Origin: Robiginitalea myxolifaciens
GTDB taxonomy: Bacteria > Bacteroidota > Bacteroidia > Flavobacteriales > Flavobacteriaceae
Assembly (NCBI RefSeq): GCF_900115205.1
Contig: NZ_FOYQ01000001.1
Coordinates: 833,240-897,239, forward strand
Length of the DNA stretch: 64,000 nt
Direction of reading: 5' to 3'
Both the position numbers and the translations under genes were made by a program. Under the pieces are notes generated by a model that worked only from the letters and a program-made list of their open reading frames with translations, searched no databases and was not told the origin of the DNA. Shown piece after piece: positions 35,327 to 43,340 of the stretch; positions within the stretch are counted from its first letter, which is position 1, and every line of letters starts with the position of its first letter.

Positions 35327-35755
35327 ATGACATTGATATCAACCATCCAAAATAATACTATGAATGGACACTTAATTGCCGCGAGTGTTCTAACCCTTTT
35401 AGCGTTTTTTGTACACACCTTCATTGGTGATAAAGAGCTCCAGGTTTTAGAACCGAATCGTAAAAAAGGTAGTGTAGAAAAGGATACTGTAATATGGACG
35501 ATGTCGCGATGCGGGTGGCACTGGATTTCATTCGATTTATTGTTTGCGACCCTTGGTCTGGCCCTTATCACGTTCACCGATACCCTGACCAATGAAGATC
35601 AATTACTGCAAATCATTTCAGTGTATTTTTTCGGTTACGGGATCGTATGGCTCATCACATTGGCGATTTCCAAATCGTTTCCAAAAAACTATGTCAAACT
35701 TGGCCAATGGATATTGTTGTGGACGATCAGCGGGCTCATTTTTTTGGGGACATGA
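35327..35755 (+). CDS. Small integral membrane protein
   Basis: A 142-residue protein with about four hydrophobic segments (HLIAASVLTLLAFFVHTFIG, ISFDLLFATLGLALITF, IISVYFFGYGIVWLITLAI, WILLWTISGLIFLG). No family is recognised, and function is unknown. The conserved-looking H-x6-D/E charge pattern after the first helix (FIGDKEL) is the only polar feature. The ATG at 35360 (MNGHLIA) is an alternative start and gives a helix nearer the N-terminus. Confidence 0.6.
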   Translation: MTLISTIQNNTMNGHLIAASVLTLLAFFVHTFIGDKELQVLEPNRKKGSVEKDTVIWTMSRCGWHWISFDLLFATLGLALITFTDTLTNEDQLLQIISVYFFGYGIVWLITLAISKSFPKNYVKLGQWILLWTISGLIFLGT

Positions 35756-35794
35756 AAGCTAGCGCATTGTGAATCGATTTTTTAGGATAACGAA

Positions 35795-36382
35795 GTGAAA
35801 ATGAAAAACAGTATTTCCCGTCCAAGTTGTTTGCTACTAATGGCATTCCTTCTTACTGCAATTGGTTGCAACCAAACAAAAACCCATAAAGAAAATGATC
35901 TTGAAAAGGCCGTTCGAAGTAAAGCACAACAATATTTTGAAACGTATGCGGAACGCACTGATTGGAGTAAATTCTGTTCTTATTACCGAGAAGATTTCCT
36001 TTTTAAGGATATAATCCTCCAGTTGGAATTGGATAGCCTTTGGAAATTTAAGAGGTTCTATAAATGGGATGAGGAAGGAGATCGATTTCAAAAAATGTTC
36101 CCAGAGCAAAAAACCCTTGACTTGAATTCACTTGTTGTAGAGGGGAATATTGCTGTGGCCAAGGGGAATGTGAACCCGTTTTACTATGATGGTGAATTGA
36201 TAGATACGGAATGGGGAATGGAATTTACCATATGGTTGCGTTTTGATCAAGATTTGAAGATCATTGAACAAATTGATTGGATTGAATACGACCCCAGGGT
36301 CCTTGAAAATACCATCCAAAGATGTAAGGAAAACGGCTTTGAGGCCATTCCAGAGTGGTTAGATTTATCCAGGGATAAATAA
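35795..36382 (+). CDS. NTF2-like lipoprotein
   Basis: A 195-residue lipoprotein with a signal peptide ending in TAIGC (Cys25). The mature part is a SnoaL/NTF2-like domain: the helix KAQQYFETYAERTDWSKFCSYY, the strand and turn FLFKDIILQL, and FTIWLRFDQDLKIIEQIDW typical of the last strands of this fold. The ligand is unknown. The gene lies 15 bp upstream of the next one and probably shares its transcript. It is one of three NTF2-like secreted or lipoproteins within 3.2 kb. Confidence 0.65.
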   Translation: MKMKNSISRPSCLLLMAFLLTAIGCNQTKTHKENDLEKAVRSKAQQYFETYAERTDWSKFCSYYREDFLFKDIILQLELDSLWKFKRFYKWDEEGDRFQKMFPEQKTLDLNSLVVEGNIAVAKGNVNPFYYDGELIDTEWGMEFTIWLRFDQDLKIIEQIDWIEYDPRVLENTIQRCKENGFEAIPEWLDLSRDK

Positions 36383-36397
36383 AAACGCCAAAATTCA

Positions 36398-37060
36398 ATG
36401 CGGTTTTTCAAGAAGATTAAAAGAAGTAATCTTACTTACATTCTCAGTGAGCTGGTATTGCTCTTTATTGGGATCAATCTTGCCATCTGGTTCAATAATT
36501 GGAATACTTCTAAAAAAATTAATGAGGCTAAAGCGGTAGCCATCGAAAAGATTATTGATGAGATTGAAAATAATCAGTTGGAAGTTGAAACGGTTTTGCA
36601 AAATAATTATATCGTTCTCAATGCCTATGAAGATTTCAAAAACCTGTATTCGGGAAATACCTCAGTGGTGAAGGCGGATGCAATTAAGATGCAAACGTTG
36701 ACCAATAAATACCCAGGTTTTTTTACCGTAAAAGATTCAACCTTGATTGACGAAGGTCAATACCTGTATGAAGGAAGTTCACGAATAAATCTTGAAATTC
36801 CAACCTTAACAGAAATTGCCTGGGAAACCACCGTAACAAAAAACATCTCCGTCGAATTCAGCTATGACTGTTTATATGAATTGGAAAGCGTTTACAATCT
36901 ACAGCGAAGGGTTCAGGTTGAAATTGACAAATCAGCTGATGCATTACAAAAGGGTGATATAGAGAGTTTGATGGTCATCTTGGATTTTTTGAATCAATTA
37001 GGCAACGATTTGAAACAGGATTATGAGGCTTTGAAAGAGCACATAAAAAACTGTAGCTAA
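36398..37060 (+). CDS. DUF6090-like membrane-anchored protein
   Basis: A 220-residue protein with one N-terminal membrane helix (YILSELVLLFIGINLAIWF, about residues 14-32), followed by NNWN, a pattern reminiscent of the Bacteroidota family DUF6090, whose members begin with a similar helix and INNWN. The rest is mostly helical and likely outside the membrane, with a long helix (AKAVAIEKIIDEIENNQLEV). The function is unknown. Confidence 0.6.
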   Translation: MRFFKKIKRSNLTYILSELVLLFIGINLAIWFNNWNTSKKINEAKAVAIEKIIDEIENNQLEVETVLQNNYIVLNAYEDFKNLYSGNTSVVKADAIKMQTLTNKYPGFFTVKDSTLIDEGQYLYEGSSRINLEIPTLTEIAWETTVTKNISVEFSYDCLYELESVYNLQRRVQVEIDKSADALQKGDIESLMVILDFLNQLGNDLKQDYEALKEHIKNCS

Positions 37061-37373
37061 TAGCACTTCGATCCTAACTTTCGATGTTGGCTTATTACTC
37101 GCGTTTAGTTCCCTTTTTTTATTCAGTGTTTTTTCATTCTTCAGGATGAGCTGAATTATGAATTCATTACTTAGCTCTTATCGAATTTGAGGTTGCTAAC
37201 CGCAGGACCATACTGGGAAGTCTTGTTTAAAACAGGAAACCCACAAGCTATAAAAGATTTCGAAAAAAGGTAGCGTATAGACTGCAAGAAAATGGGAATA
37301 CAAATTGTATCCCCTTTCGTGGCCGAAATTGGACGTTATTATTGAAAAATCCGAAAGTCATCTCCCTCCTTCC
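37061..37373. other. Gene-free stretch
   Basis: About 310 bp between convergent genes. I see no gene, no clear terminator with a T tract and no repeat; short frames here are not supported by composition or homology. Confidence 0.5.
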
Positions 37374-37946
37374 CTACTCCTCAGCCAGCTGTACCGCTAT
37401 TCCATTAACATCGAAGTATTCGGTTACCTGTGCTATTTTGCCCGCCTCGTTAAGGGATATGATGCTGTAAAAATTAACACCGATTTCCTTCCCAGTTGCC
37501 GTATGGGTAGCGGTCCAAATCCCATAAACCCGGATGGCATCGGGAGTATCAGAAGCTGAATCCTCCGGGAACACAGAGCCCGACCAGTAGGCGTTTTCCA
37601 TAGTGCCATCCGGTAGCTTTATCCCCGGGTGCCACTGAATGTTTTCAAAATTATCGTGGTAGCCTTTAATTGCGGCCAGCAAGACATCACTGCCAACCCA
37701 CGCTCCACCATTATACGCTGGAGGACTGTACTTCAAGGTGTCGGCCATCATTGCGCGCATAGCGTCTATATCTTCAGCCTCATGTGCGGAGTACAAAGCT
37801 TCAATCACAGCAACTTGCTTATTAAAAGCATCATAATCGGGAGCGCTTTCCATCACAGGAGCCTCCTCAGACGCTGCTGGTTGTTCCTTACAACCAAGCG
37901 TCACTACTAAACTCATTACTACGAGCGTAAGAACTAATTTTTTCAT
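37374..37946 (-). CDS. NTF2-like (SnoaL) lipoprotein
   Basis: A 190-residue lipoprotein with a signal peptide ending in VTLGC (Cys19) and a Glu/Ala/Pro-rich spacer (about residues 20-37). A clear SnoaL/NTF2-like domain follows: VIEALYSAHEAEDIDAMRAM, then YSPPAY, GSDVLLAAIKGYHDNFENI, the AYWSGSVF strand, VRVYGIW-like strands and a final KIAQVTEYFD motif. The substrate is unknown. A fragment of a close paralog remains at 32514-32590. Confidence 0.78.
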   Translation of the reverse strand: MKKLVLTLVVMSLVVTLGCKEQPAASEEAPVMESAPDYDAFNKQVAVIEALYSAHEAEDIDAMRAMMADTLKYSPPAYNGGAWVGSDVLLAAIKGYHDNFENIQWHPGIKLPDGTMENAYWSGSVFPEDSASDTPDAIRVYGIWTATHTATGKEIGVNFYSIISLNEAGKIAQVTEYFDVNGIAVQLAEE

Positions 37947-38040
37947 TTGCTTACTAATTAGATTGGTTACGCTTTAAGTTACAAAATATTTGCTAATTGC
38001 CTTATTTCGTGAAGTTTATAGTTCTGAAACTATGTAAATG

Positions 38041-39102
38041 CTAAGATCCCAATTGAAGATATCTGCCTGCTGGCATAACAGAATCCCGGGTGTAGAAGTC
38101 AATTTCGAAAGTATCCAGGATTTTGAAAAGTTCGTCGCGTTTGGCGTCGGTTACTTTTGACTCCCAACGTCGGATCAGGAAATCCTTGTCCTGAATCATA
38201 TCCTTAGTATTGTGACTTACGGAAGCCGAAGGCCGCTTGATCTGCTTAAACATAGGGGCTGTTTCGGGGAGGTTAAACTTTCTGGCCATAAGTTCTATGG
38301 TAGCTTCCGGATCCATAACCGTCTCTTCGTAATTGAGGAGTACCCAGTCCTCGGCCTCTCCGGAATTAATCATCCGGTGGGGAATCAGGTTTTTAAAGCA
38401 CCAATCCAGTACGTGACGGTCTAGTTCGTCCCCGCTCTGCATAATTGTATTCGCCAAATCTACCTGGGCTTCTGTAAGCACTTCTTTCCTGAATTTTTCA
38501 TTGCTCATAAAATCGGGGCACTCATCGGGCCAACCCTCCTGTAAAATAGACAGCGCGTTCGCAATGGGGTGCCGCATCAAAAAAGCCGATTGAACAGGTA
38601 GGTTTTGGTCTATCTGACGGGCCTGTGCAATGGCATTGGTAACCTGAAAAACCACCCGATTGGTTTTGCGATCAAAGAACTCGTTGTCGAATTGGAGTAC
38701 CGGGTAGACTTCGATTTCGCAGAGTAAAATTTTACGGGCGAGTGTATCGAATTTGGCCTGATCTTTTTCGGAAAAACAAACAAATTGCTCAAAGGCGTGC
38801 TCCTCATAACCGACAATGCCTTGCTTTAAATTGGGTGCGCGCTTCTTATGCCGGCTTCGCAGGGCCGACACAAACGGACGGCCAACGTAACGCATCCCGG
38901 GATGGGCAGACAGGGTATTGAGAATCCAGGTAGATCCACTCCTGCGGGTACAGAAGAGTGCGATATTCGGTTCCGGACCATTTTTATGACTACAAAGCAC
39001 CCTGAAGGCCAACTCCCGAATGGTCATTCCGGTTACCGAATTGGTGAATCCCGCGAAAAATTTATTGTAAATGTTGGATCGAAACCAGGATATGAGGCTC
39101 AT
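38041..39102 (-). CDS. Sulfotransferase family protein
   Basis: A 353-residue protein with a PAPS-dependent sulfotransferase fold. The 5'-phosphosulfate-binding loop is CTRRSGSTWI (residues 51-60) preceded by the strand PNIALF. A later FLMRHPIANALSI (about residues 175-187) matches the 3'-phosphate-binding strand and helix, with Arg and a conserved Pro. The C-terminal VLLNYEETVMDPEATIELMARKF matches the family's end. There is no signal peptide, so it would act in the cytoplasm on an unknown acceptor, perhaps a lipid or polysaccharide precursor. A formylglycine-type sulfatase is encoded 4 kb away. Confidence 0.8.
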   Translation of the reverse strand: MSLISWFRSNIYNKFFAGFTNSVTGMTIRELAFRVLCSHKNGPEPNIALFCTRRSGSTWILNTLSAHPGMRYVGRPFVSALRSRHKKRAPNLKQGIVGYEEHAFEQFVCFSEKDQAKFDTLARKILLCEIEVYPVLQFDNEFFDRKTNRVVFQVTNAIAQARQIDQNLPVQSAFLMRHPIANALSILQEGWPDECPDFMSNEKFRKEVLTEAQVDLANTIMQSGDELDRHVLDWCFKNLIPHRMINSGEAEDWVLLNYEETVMDPEATIELMARKFNLPETAPMFKQIKRPSASVSHNTKDMIQDKDFLIRRWESKVTDAKRDELFKILDTFEIDFYTRDSVMPAGRYLQLGS

Positions 39103-39203
39103 GTGCTTTAGCTATCGGTTGGTTGGTAAATGTGCATATAGTACAAATATTTCACAATTATTCCAGACAAACTATTTGGATTCCCTCCCTAAAGCTTTAC
39201 GGC

Positions 39204-40574
39204 TTACGCTCTGGGAACAGGCCACCGCTCTCTTTCGGCCTGCATTCTTTTTTTTCTCGTTCCGAAGCGGTGAATAGTCATCAACAACGTGATTATTAAA
39301 AAGACAACTCCCCCAACGGTAAAGACCAGTGATCCAATACCAACAAATAGTGTTCCGCCTACCAACAAGCCCAGCATACTAGCAATACTCCCCATAGAGG
39401 TGCCATAGCCCTGTATAGCTCCCTGAAAGCTTTTTGTACCAATACCTGATAAAATCGATAGGAAGCTGGGCCACATTAGACCGTTTCCAATTGAAAGCAA
39501 GGTGTTGGCAGCATACAGCTGAAGTATGTTTTCTGTCGAAAGTGCCATAAAACTAATCCCGAGGCAAAAAGAACCTATCAAAACAAGCGCATGACTTGAA
39601 ATAATTTTTGAGAGTCGCGACAAAACGGGTCCCTGGACCAAAACCATAATTAAACTGGAATAGGCCAAGAATATGCCTAGTGCCGAAGCGGTCCAGTCGA
39701 GATAATCACTGGCATAAATCGGAAGTCCAGCGTAGAATAGACTAAATGCAAAAAATGTCAAAAAGTAGATCGCGTATAAAAGCGGGATCCCGGGAAGCTT
39801 GAGAACAGCTTTCCAACTTTTTTGTTCTTCTCCCTGCGCTTTCAACTCGCCCTCAGTAAAACAATCCTTATGCTCCACCTGAAAGAATCTTCTAATATTC
39901 CGCAGCGACACATTTTTAGTATCAACGACACAGGGAACACTCTCCTGTAGTCGAAATACAATCACAAAAATGGCGATAAGAGAAATTAAAGCAGCCAGGA
40001 TTAGCGGTAGCGTGGCCCCCAGAACAGTACTTGCAAGGATACCTGCCAAGGCCGGACCCAAAACAAAACCCAGACTTGTCGAAGCTCCCATTTTCCCAAA
40101 GTTACTACTGCGGTTTTCGTCATCAGATATATCGGACATATATGCATTGGCGACCGAAACATTCCCCCCGGTAAACCCGTCAAACATCCTGGCTATGAAA
40201 ATTACAGCAAGGGGTAAAGTCATAACATACCTACCCGTGGATTGATTATCCTGAGACCATAGCATATTCTCCGGTAGGAGGAAGGCCAATAGGAACAGGG
40301 ACCAGGCAATAAATGTCCCCACCTGTGAGACGATCAACACTTTCTTTCTACCTACTCTGTCGGATAGTCGCCCAAGGATTGGAGCACCGATAAATTGAAA
40401 GAAGGGATAAGTAGCTCCTAAAACCCCATAAATAAATCCGTTCCCGCCGAAATCCTGTACAATGAAAATAAGAATGGGTACTACGATACTATAGCCTAGG
40501 ATTCCTATAAAATTGACCAGGAGGATTGGAAAAATTCTCGATTTGAAGAGTCCCGAAAGTAGGTTGTTTCGCAT
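39204..40574 (-). CDS. MFS transporter (DHA1/Tet-like)
   Basis: A 456-residue inner-membrane transporter with about 12 helices and a central loop at about residues 210-245. The MFS motif A is GRLSDRVGRKKVL (about residues 68-80), after FFQFIGAPIL, as in drug/proton antiporters of the Tet class. The motif-C-like segment GASTSLGFVLGPALAGIL lies at about residues 162-179. The substrate is unknown. Its 5' region (40575-40735) contains two 16-bp palindromes shared with the HipBA operon just behind it, so it may be under the same control. Confidence 0.88.
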   Translation of the reverse strand: MRNNLLSGLFKSRIFPILLVNFIGILGYSIVVPILIFIVQDFGGNGFIYGVLGATYPFFQFIGAPILGRLSDRVGRKKVLIVSQVGTFIAWSLFLLAFLLPENMLWSQDNQSTGRYVMTLPLAVIFIARMFDGFTGGNVSVANAYMSDISDDENRSSNFGKMGASTSLGFVLGPALAGILASTVLGATLPLILAALISLIAIFVIVFRLQESVPCVVDTKNVSLRNIRRFFQVEHKDCFTEGELKAQGEEQKSWKAVLKLPGIPLLYAIYFLTFFAFSLFYAGLPIYASDYLDWTASALGIFLAYSSLIMVLVQGPVLSRLSKIISSHALVLIGSFCLGISFMALSTENILQLYAANTLLSIGNGLMWPSFLSILSGIGTKSFQGAIQGYGTSMGSIASMLGLLVGGTLFVGIGSLVFTVGGVVFLIITLLMTIHRFGTRKKRMQAERERWPVPRA

Positions 40575-40677
40575 TTCTTAAAGATAACTCCTTGAGTGAC
40601 ATTGCAAAGCGGCTCAGCTTAACAATAAAAACCAATAGGCTTGCTTGGCAGCTAAATCTACGAGAAGCTTTCAAAAT

Positions 40678-40693
40678 GTATATTAAAATATAC
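40678..40693. promoter_or_regulatory. GTATAT-N4-ATATAC palindrome A (hipA 3' side)
   Basis: GTATATTAAAATATAC has perfect 6-bp arms. With the site at 40719 it lies between the hipA stop codon and the MFS start codon. Related sites flank the hipB promoter. Confidence 0.55.
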
Positions 40694-40718
40694 TTTATAT
40701 ATTTAATATTTCTATTTA

Positions 40719-40734
40719 GTATATAATAATATAC
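40719..40734. promoter_or_regulatory. GTATAT-N4-ATATAC palindrome B (hipA 3' side)
   Basis: GTATATAATAATATAC has perfect 6-bp arms and lies 41 bp from palindrome A, start to start. It ends 1 bp before the last base of the hipA stop codon region. Confidence 0.55.
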
Positions 40735-40735
40735 G

Positions 40736-42022
40736 TTATAAATTAGTTCTGAATGTACGCTTTAACAGCGCTGACTGCTTTTCAGGAACTCCGGCCTGCT
40801 GGGCGAAAGTCTTCCACTCCCGGACAGCTTCTAATACCTCGTCCAGCACTTCCGCCCCGTCTTTTAGACTAATGGCCCGGGCAACAGCCAAAAGGTCGGC
40901 ACGAGTAAAATCATCTCCTTTTCCCTGAATGGTCATTTGATGGCTATTGGTCCAAATCCCTGCAGGATTGAATGCGTAGGTAACGTCGTATGCCGGAGAC
41001 AGTTGCCATGTTCCGGAAGGATCCATGGTAAAAGAAATGTTCTTGGTATGGTCGTCCTGGTTTCGCGCAACAACATTGAACACCATACGCCGGTATAGCT
41101 GTACGGCCTCGTTAAAAGAAAGGCGCAACTGTCGCATTACCTGAAAAGCATCCTCGTAGCCATATACCCCGGGTTTTTTATAATCGAAGTGGGCCAGGGA
41201 ACACAGGGTTTGCATGTGCAACTTCTGCCCTTGGGCCAGGCGATCAAAACGCTGGGTCATGAAATGGGCACGTCCGTTTTCTTCCAGCAACCGGGAAGGC
41301 ATCATCTCAATCCCACAAGCTTTGGCCATCAGGTAATAAGCGTACTCAATCCGACCATAGCCCTGGGGATCTCCCAGTTCCTCATTGGTAACCCCGTCGA
41401 ACTTCAGAATGTAGTATTGAAAACCCTCAGGGGTCGTAGTTTGCCCCGAACGAATTTCCCCTGTATCCGCATTATAGGCGATAATGGCCTTGGCGCGTTG
41501 TCCTCCTGCCGAGGTACCCACCTTAATCAGTTCATTGAGGGTCTCGGTCTCCCGTAGATTCAGCTGCAGGTCTTCGCGCTCTTGCAGTACTTTTCCGGAT
41601 AACTCCACCAGGCCTCCGATATTGAGGGAGGTGGATTGCTCATATCCCAATTTCCGTGCAGGCTCGAATTCCAGGGCCCCCATTCCGCGGGAACCAATAT
41701 AGGTAAGCCGGTCGAGGGGAGTGAAATCCAGCGGACGGATGTCGTTGAGGGACAGCCAACGATCGATCAAGCGGTTTCCAAAATCATCGGGAAGCACATC
41801 TGAAAGCATCCCGGGAAGTCCCCGAAATGTCTCCTGATTCAGCGAAGGGAAGCTGTAGATTTTACCACGGGAAGCTTGTAAACTCATATGGATTGGGGAG
41901 ACATCCCAACCGGAATCCAGGAAATCCGGAAAAAACTCAAAGGAACCATAGTTTCGGGATTCATCCCAACTCAAGGCCCCAAGATCCCGATCCCATAGCC
42001 TGACTTTAATTACATCTATCAT
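40736..42022 (-). CDS. hipA: HipA-family serine/threonine kinase toxin
   Basis: A 428-residue toxin kinase of the HipA family. The N-terminal domain ends before YIGSRGMGALEFEPA (the glycine-rich segment, about residues 106-120). The kinase core has the catalytic RNQDDHTKNISF motif and the metal-binding YDVTYAF. HipA kinases phosphorylate an aminoacyl-tRNA synthetase (GltX in E. coli) and cause growth arrest; the target here is unknown. hipB is 12 bp upstream. Downstream the gene is followed by two palindromes of the type seen before hipB. Confidence 0.9.
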   Translation of the reverse strand: MIDVIKVRLWDRDLGALSWDESRNYGSFEFFPDFLDSGWDVSPIHMSLQASRGKIYSFPSLNQETFRGLPGMLSDVLPDDFGNRLIDRWLSLNDIRPLDFTPLDRLTYIGSRGMGALEFEPARKLGYEQSTSLNIGGLVELSGKVLQEREDLQLNLRETETLNELIKVGTSAGGQRAKAIIAYNADTGEIRSGQTTTPEGFQYYILKFDGVTNEELGDPQGYGRIEYAYYLMAKACGIEMMPSRLLEENGRAHFMTQRFDRLAQGQKLHMQTLCSLAHFDYKKPGVYGYEDAFQVMRQLRLSFNEAVQLYRRMVFNVVARNQDDHTKNISFTMDPSGTWQLSPAYDVTYAFNPAGIWTNSHQMTIQGKGDDFTRADLLAVARAISLKDGAEVLDEVLEAVREWKTFAQQAGVPEKQSALLKRTFRTNL

Positions 42023-42034
42023 AGGAATGGAGTG

Positions 42035-42364
42035 CTACCAATTCGATTCAGCCGTACCCTCGGAAGTATTCCCGGAAGCCCGTTCGCGTTCTTTACCTTT
42101 CAGTTGCAAGAGCTGTATTGGGCTGAGTCCCGGATCTGGAAGGAATTGATCCAGCCCCTCCAAGTCTCCGTAAACCCGAAGTATCTGGATAACAGTCTGC
42201 AAGGAGGCGTTGCGGCCACTTTCTAAATTCTTGATTGTTTGGATATGGAGTCCGGAACGCTCAGCAACCTGCTCCTGAGTCATGTTTAAATTGAGCCTGC
42301 GTTGGCGCAATCGGGACGTTAACTCCTTAAGTATCTGGGCATCTGACAATGAAGTGAATCGCAT
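42035..42364 (-). CDS. hipB: HipB-like antitoxin (XRE-family HTH)
   Basis: A 109-residue DNA-binding antitoxin. The XRE-type HTH includes LNMTQEQVAERSGLHIQTI (about residues 26-44) followed by NLESGRNASLQTVIQIL. The C-terminal 35 residues are charged and flexible, a likely HipA contact. It lies 12 bp before hipA on the same strand. The -7-like TATATTTG (42401-42394, minus) is flanked by two degenerate GTATAT-N4-ATATAC sites, supporting autoregulation. Confidence 0.88.
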   Translation of the reverse strand: MRFTSLSDAQILKELTSRLRQRRLNLNMTQEQVAERSGLHIQTIKNLESGRNASLQTVIQILRVYGDLEGLDQFLPDPGLSPIQLLQLKGKERERASGNTSEGTAESNW

Positions 42365-42369
42365 TTTAA

Positions 42370-42385
42370 GTACTCTTTATTATAC
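42370..42385. promoter_or_regulatory. Degenerate operator C before hipB
   Basis: GTACTCTTTATTATAC matches the GTATAT-N4-ATATAC pattern at 9 of 12 positions. It sits 5 bp before the hipB start codon, downstream of the likely -7 element. Confidence 0.45.
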
Positions 42386-42393
42386 GTTAACTA

Positions 42394-42425
42394 CAAATAT
42401 AGCTATTTAGTATAATATTATGTAC
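42394..42425 (-). promoter_or_regulatory. hipBA promoter with operator D
   Basis: TATATTTG on the minus strand at 42401-42394 fits TAnnTTTG. Directly upstream, GTATAATATTATGTAC (42410-42425) matches GTATAT-N4-ATATAC at 10 of 12 positions and is 40 bp from operator C. Confidence 0.55.
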
Positions 42426-42444
42426 TTTAAAAAACTTCTATTGC

Positions 42445-43263
42445 TTACGGAACCGTTGCCTTGGCCGCCCCTGTTATGGCCATGTTCCCATTTTCACTCA
42501 GGAGCATCAGGGTAATCGCCTCTTTTTGTGCGACCCAGGAAGGTATTTCCAGGCTTCCCCTCCCAGTACTAAGCTCGCCATCCAGATACCGCTCCGTAAC
42601 TACGATATTGCTATTTTTCAGGGTTCGGTTTCGGTTTTCCCCCCGGGTAACCTGGGTCACACGTTCATTGAGGACAAGGACGGCACGCAAGGAAAGATCC
42701 TCCAGATTCCCCACGAGCGCATACTCGAAATTAACCCGATCGGCACCGCGGGAGACATCATTCAATCCTATTTTAACGGAAGCCCCCTGTTTTGAGAAAT
42801 GTTTGATATGGGCGGCCATTTCCCTGGATTTGGACCCCACAAAATGTGCCTGGCCGTTGACCACTACCTCCGGCGTATAATTCCCGGGGTAATCCAATTG
42901 TCGGTTATAAAAACTTTGGCGAGCCGTATATTCCTTTTTACTGAAGGGATCCTTCCACCCGATATAATTCCAATAGTCCACATGATAGGAAAGGGCAAAA
43001 ACGGTTTCGGGATTAGCTTCCTTTACGCTTTCCAGCAAGGCATCTGCTGGCGGACAGCTAGAACAGCCCTGTGAGGTAAAAAGTTCCAGTACCACAATGG
43101 GAGGATATGTTTCGACCCCATCGGCGGTCGGCGCTATCGGTCGGGAAACTTCCGTTGAACCCGACAGATCCTTAGACTTCTCGAGCCCGGGAACCATAAA
43201 AGCCGCCAAACAAACGGCCAGCAGAAGAAATAAAAGTAGGTAAATGTGCTTTCTCATTTTCAA
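42445..43263 (-). CDS. DUF1223 family thioredoxin-like protein
   Basis: A 272-residue exported protein of the DUF1223 family. An N-terminal hydrophobic segment (about residues 7-24) acts as signal or anchor. A thioredoxin-like domain follows with VVLELFTSQGCSSCPP (Cys67, Cys70) and the conserved HVDYWNYIGWKDPFS. The C-terminal half (from about residue 165) is the beta-rich part of DUF1223. The redox partner is unknown. It reads divergently from the sulfatase gene, sharing a short upstream region. Confidence 0.9.
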   Translation of the reverse strand: MKMRKHIYLLLFLLLAVCLAAFMVPGLEKSKDLSGSTEVSRPIAPTADGVETYPPIVVLELFTSQGCSSCPPADALLESVKEANPETVFALSYHVDYWNYIGWKDPFSKKEYTARQSFYNRQLDYPGNYTPEVVVNGQAHFVGSKSREMAAHIKHFSKQGASVKIGLNDVSRGADRVNFEYALVGNLEDLSLRAVLVLNERVTQVTRGENRNRTLKNSNIVVTERYLDGELSTGRGSLEIPSWVAQKEAITLMLLSENGNMAITGAAKATVP

Positions 43264-43340
43264 AGGAGCTTGAGATAATTGGATCGCATCGGTATGGCAT
43301 TCCTTACTCCGGTTGCCAAAATTTACAGTACCTTACCCCT

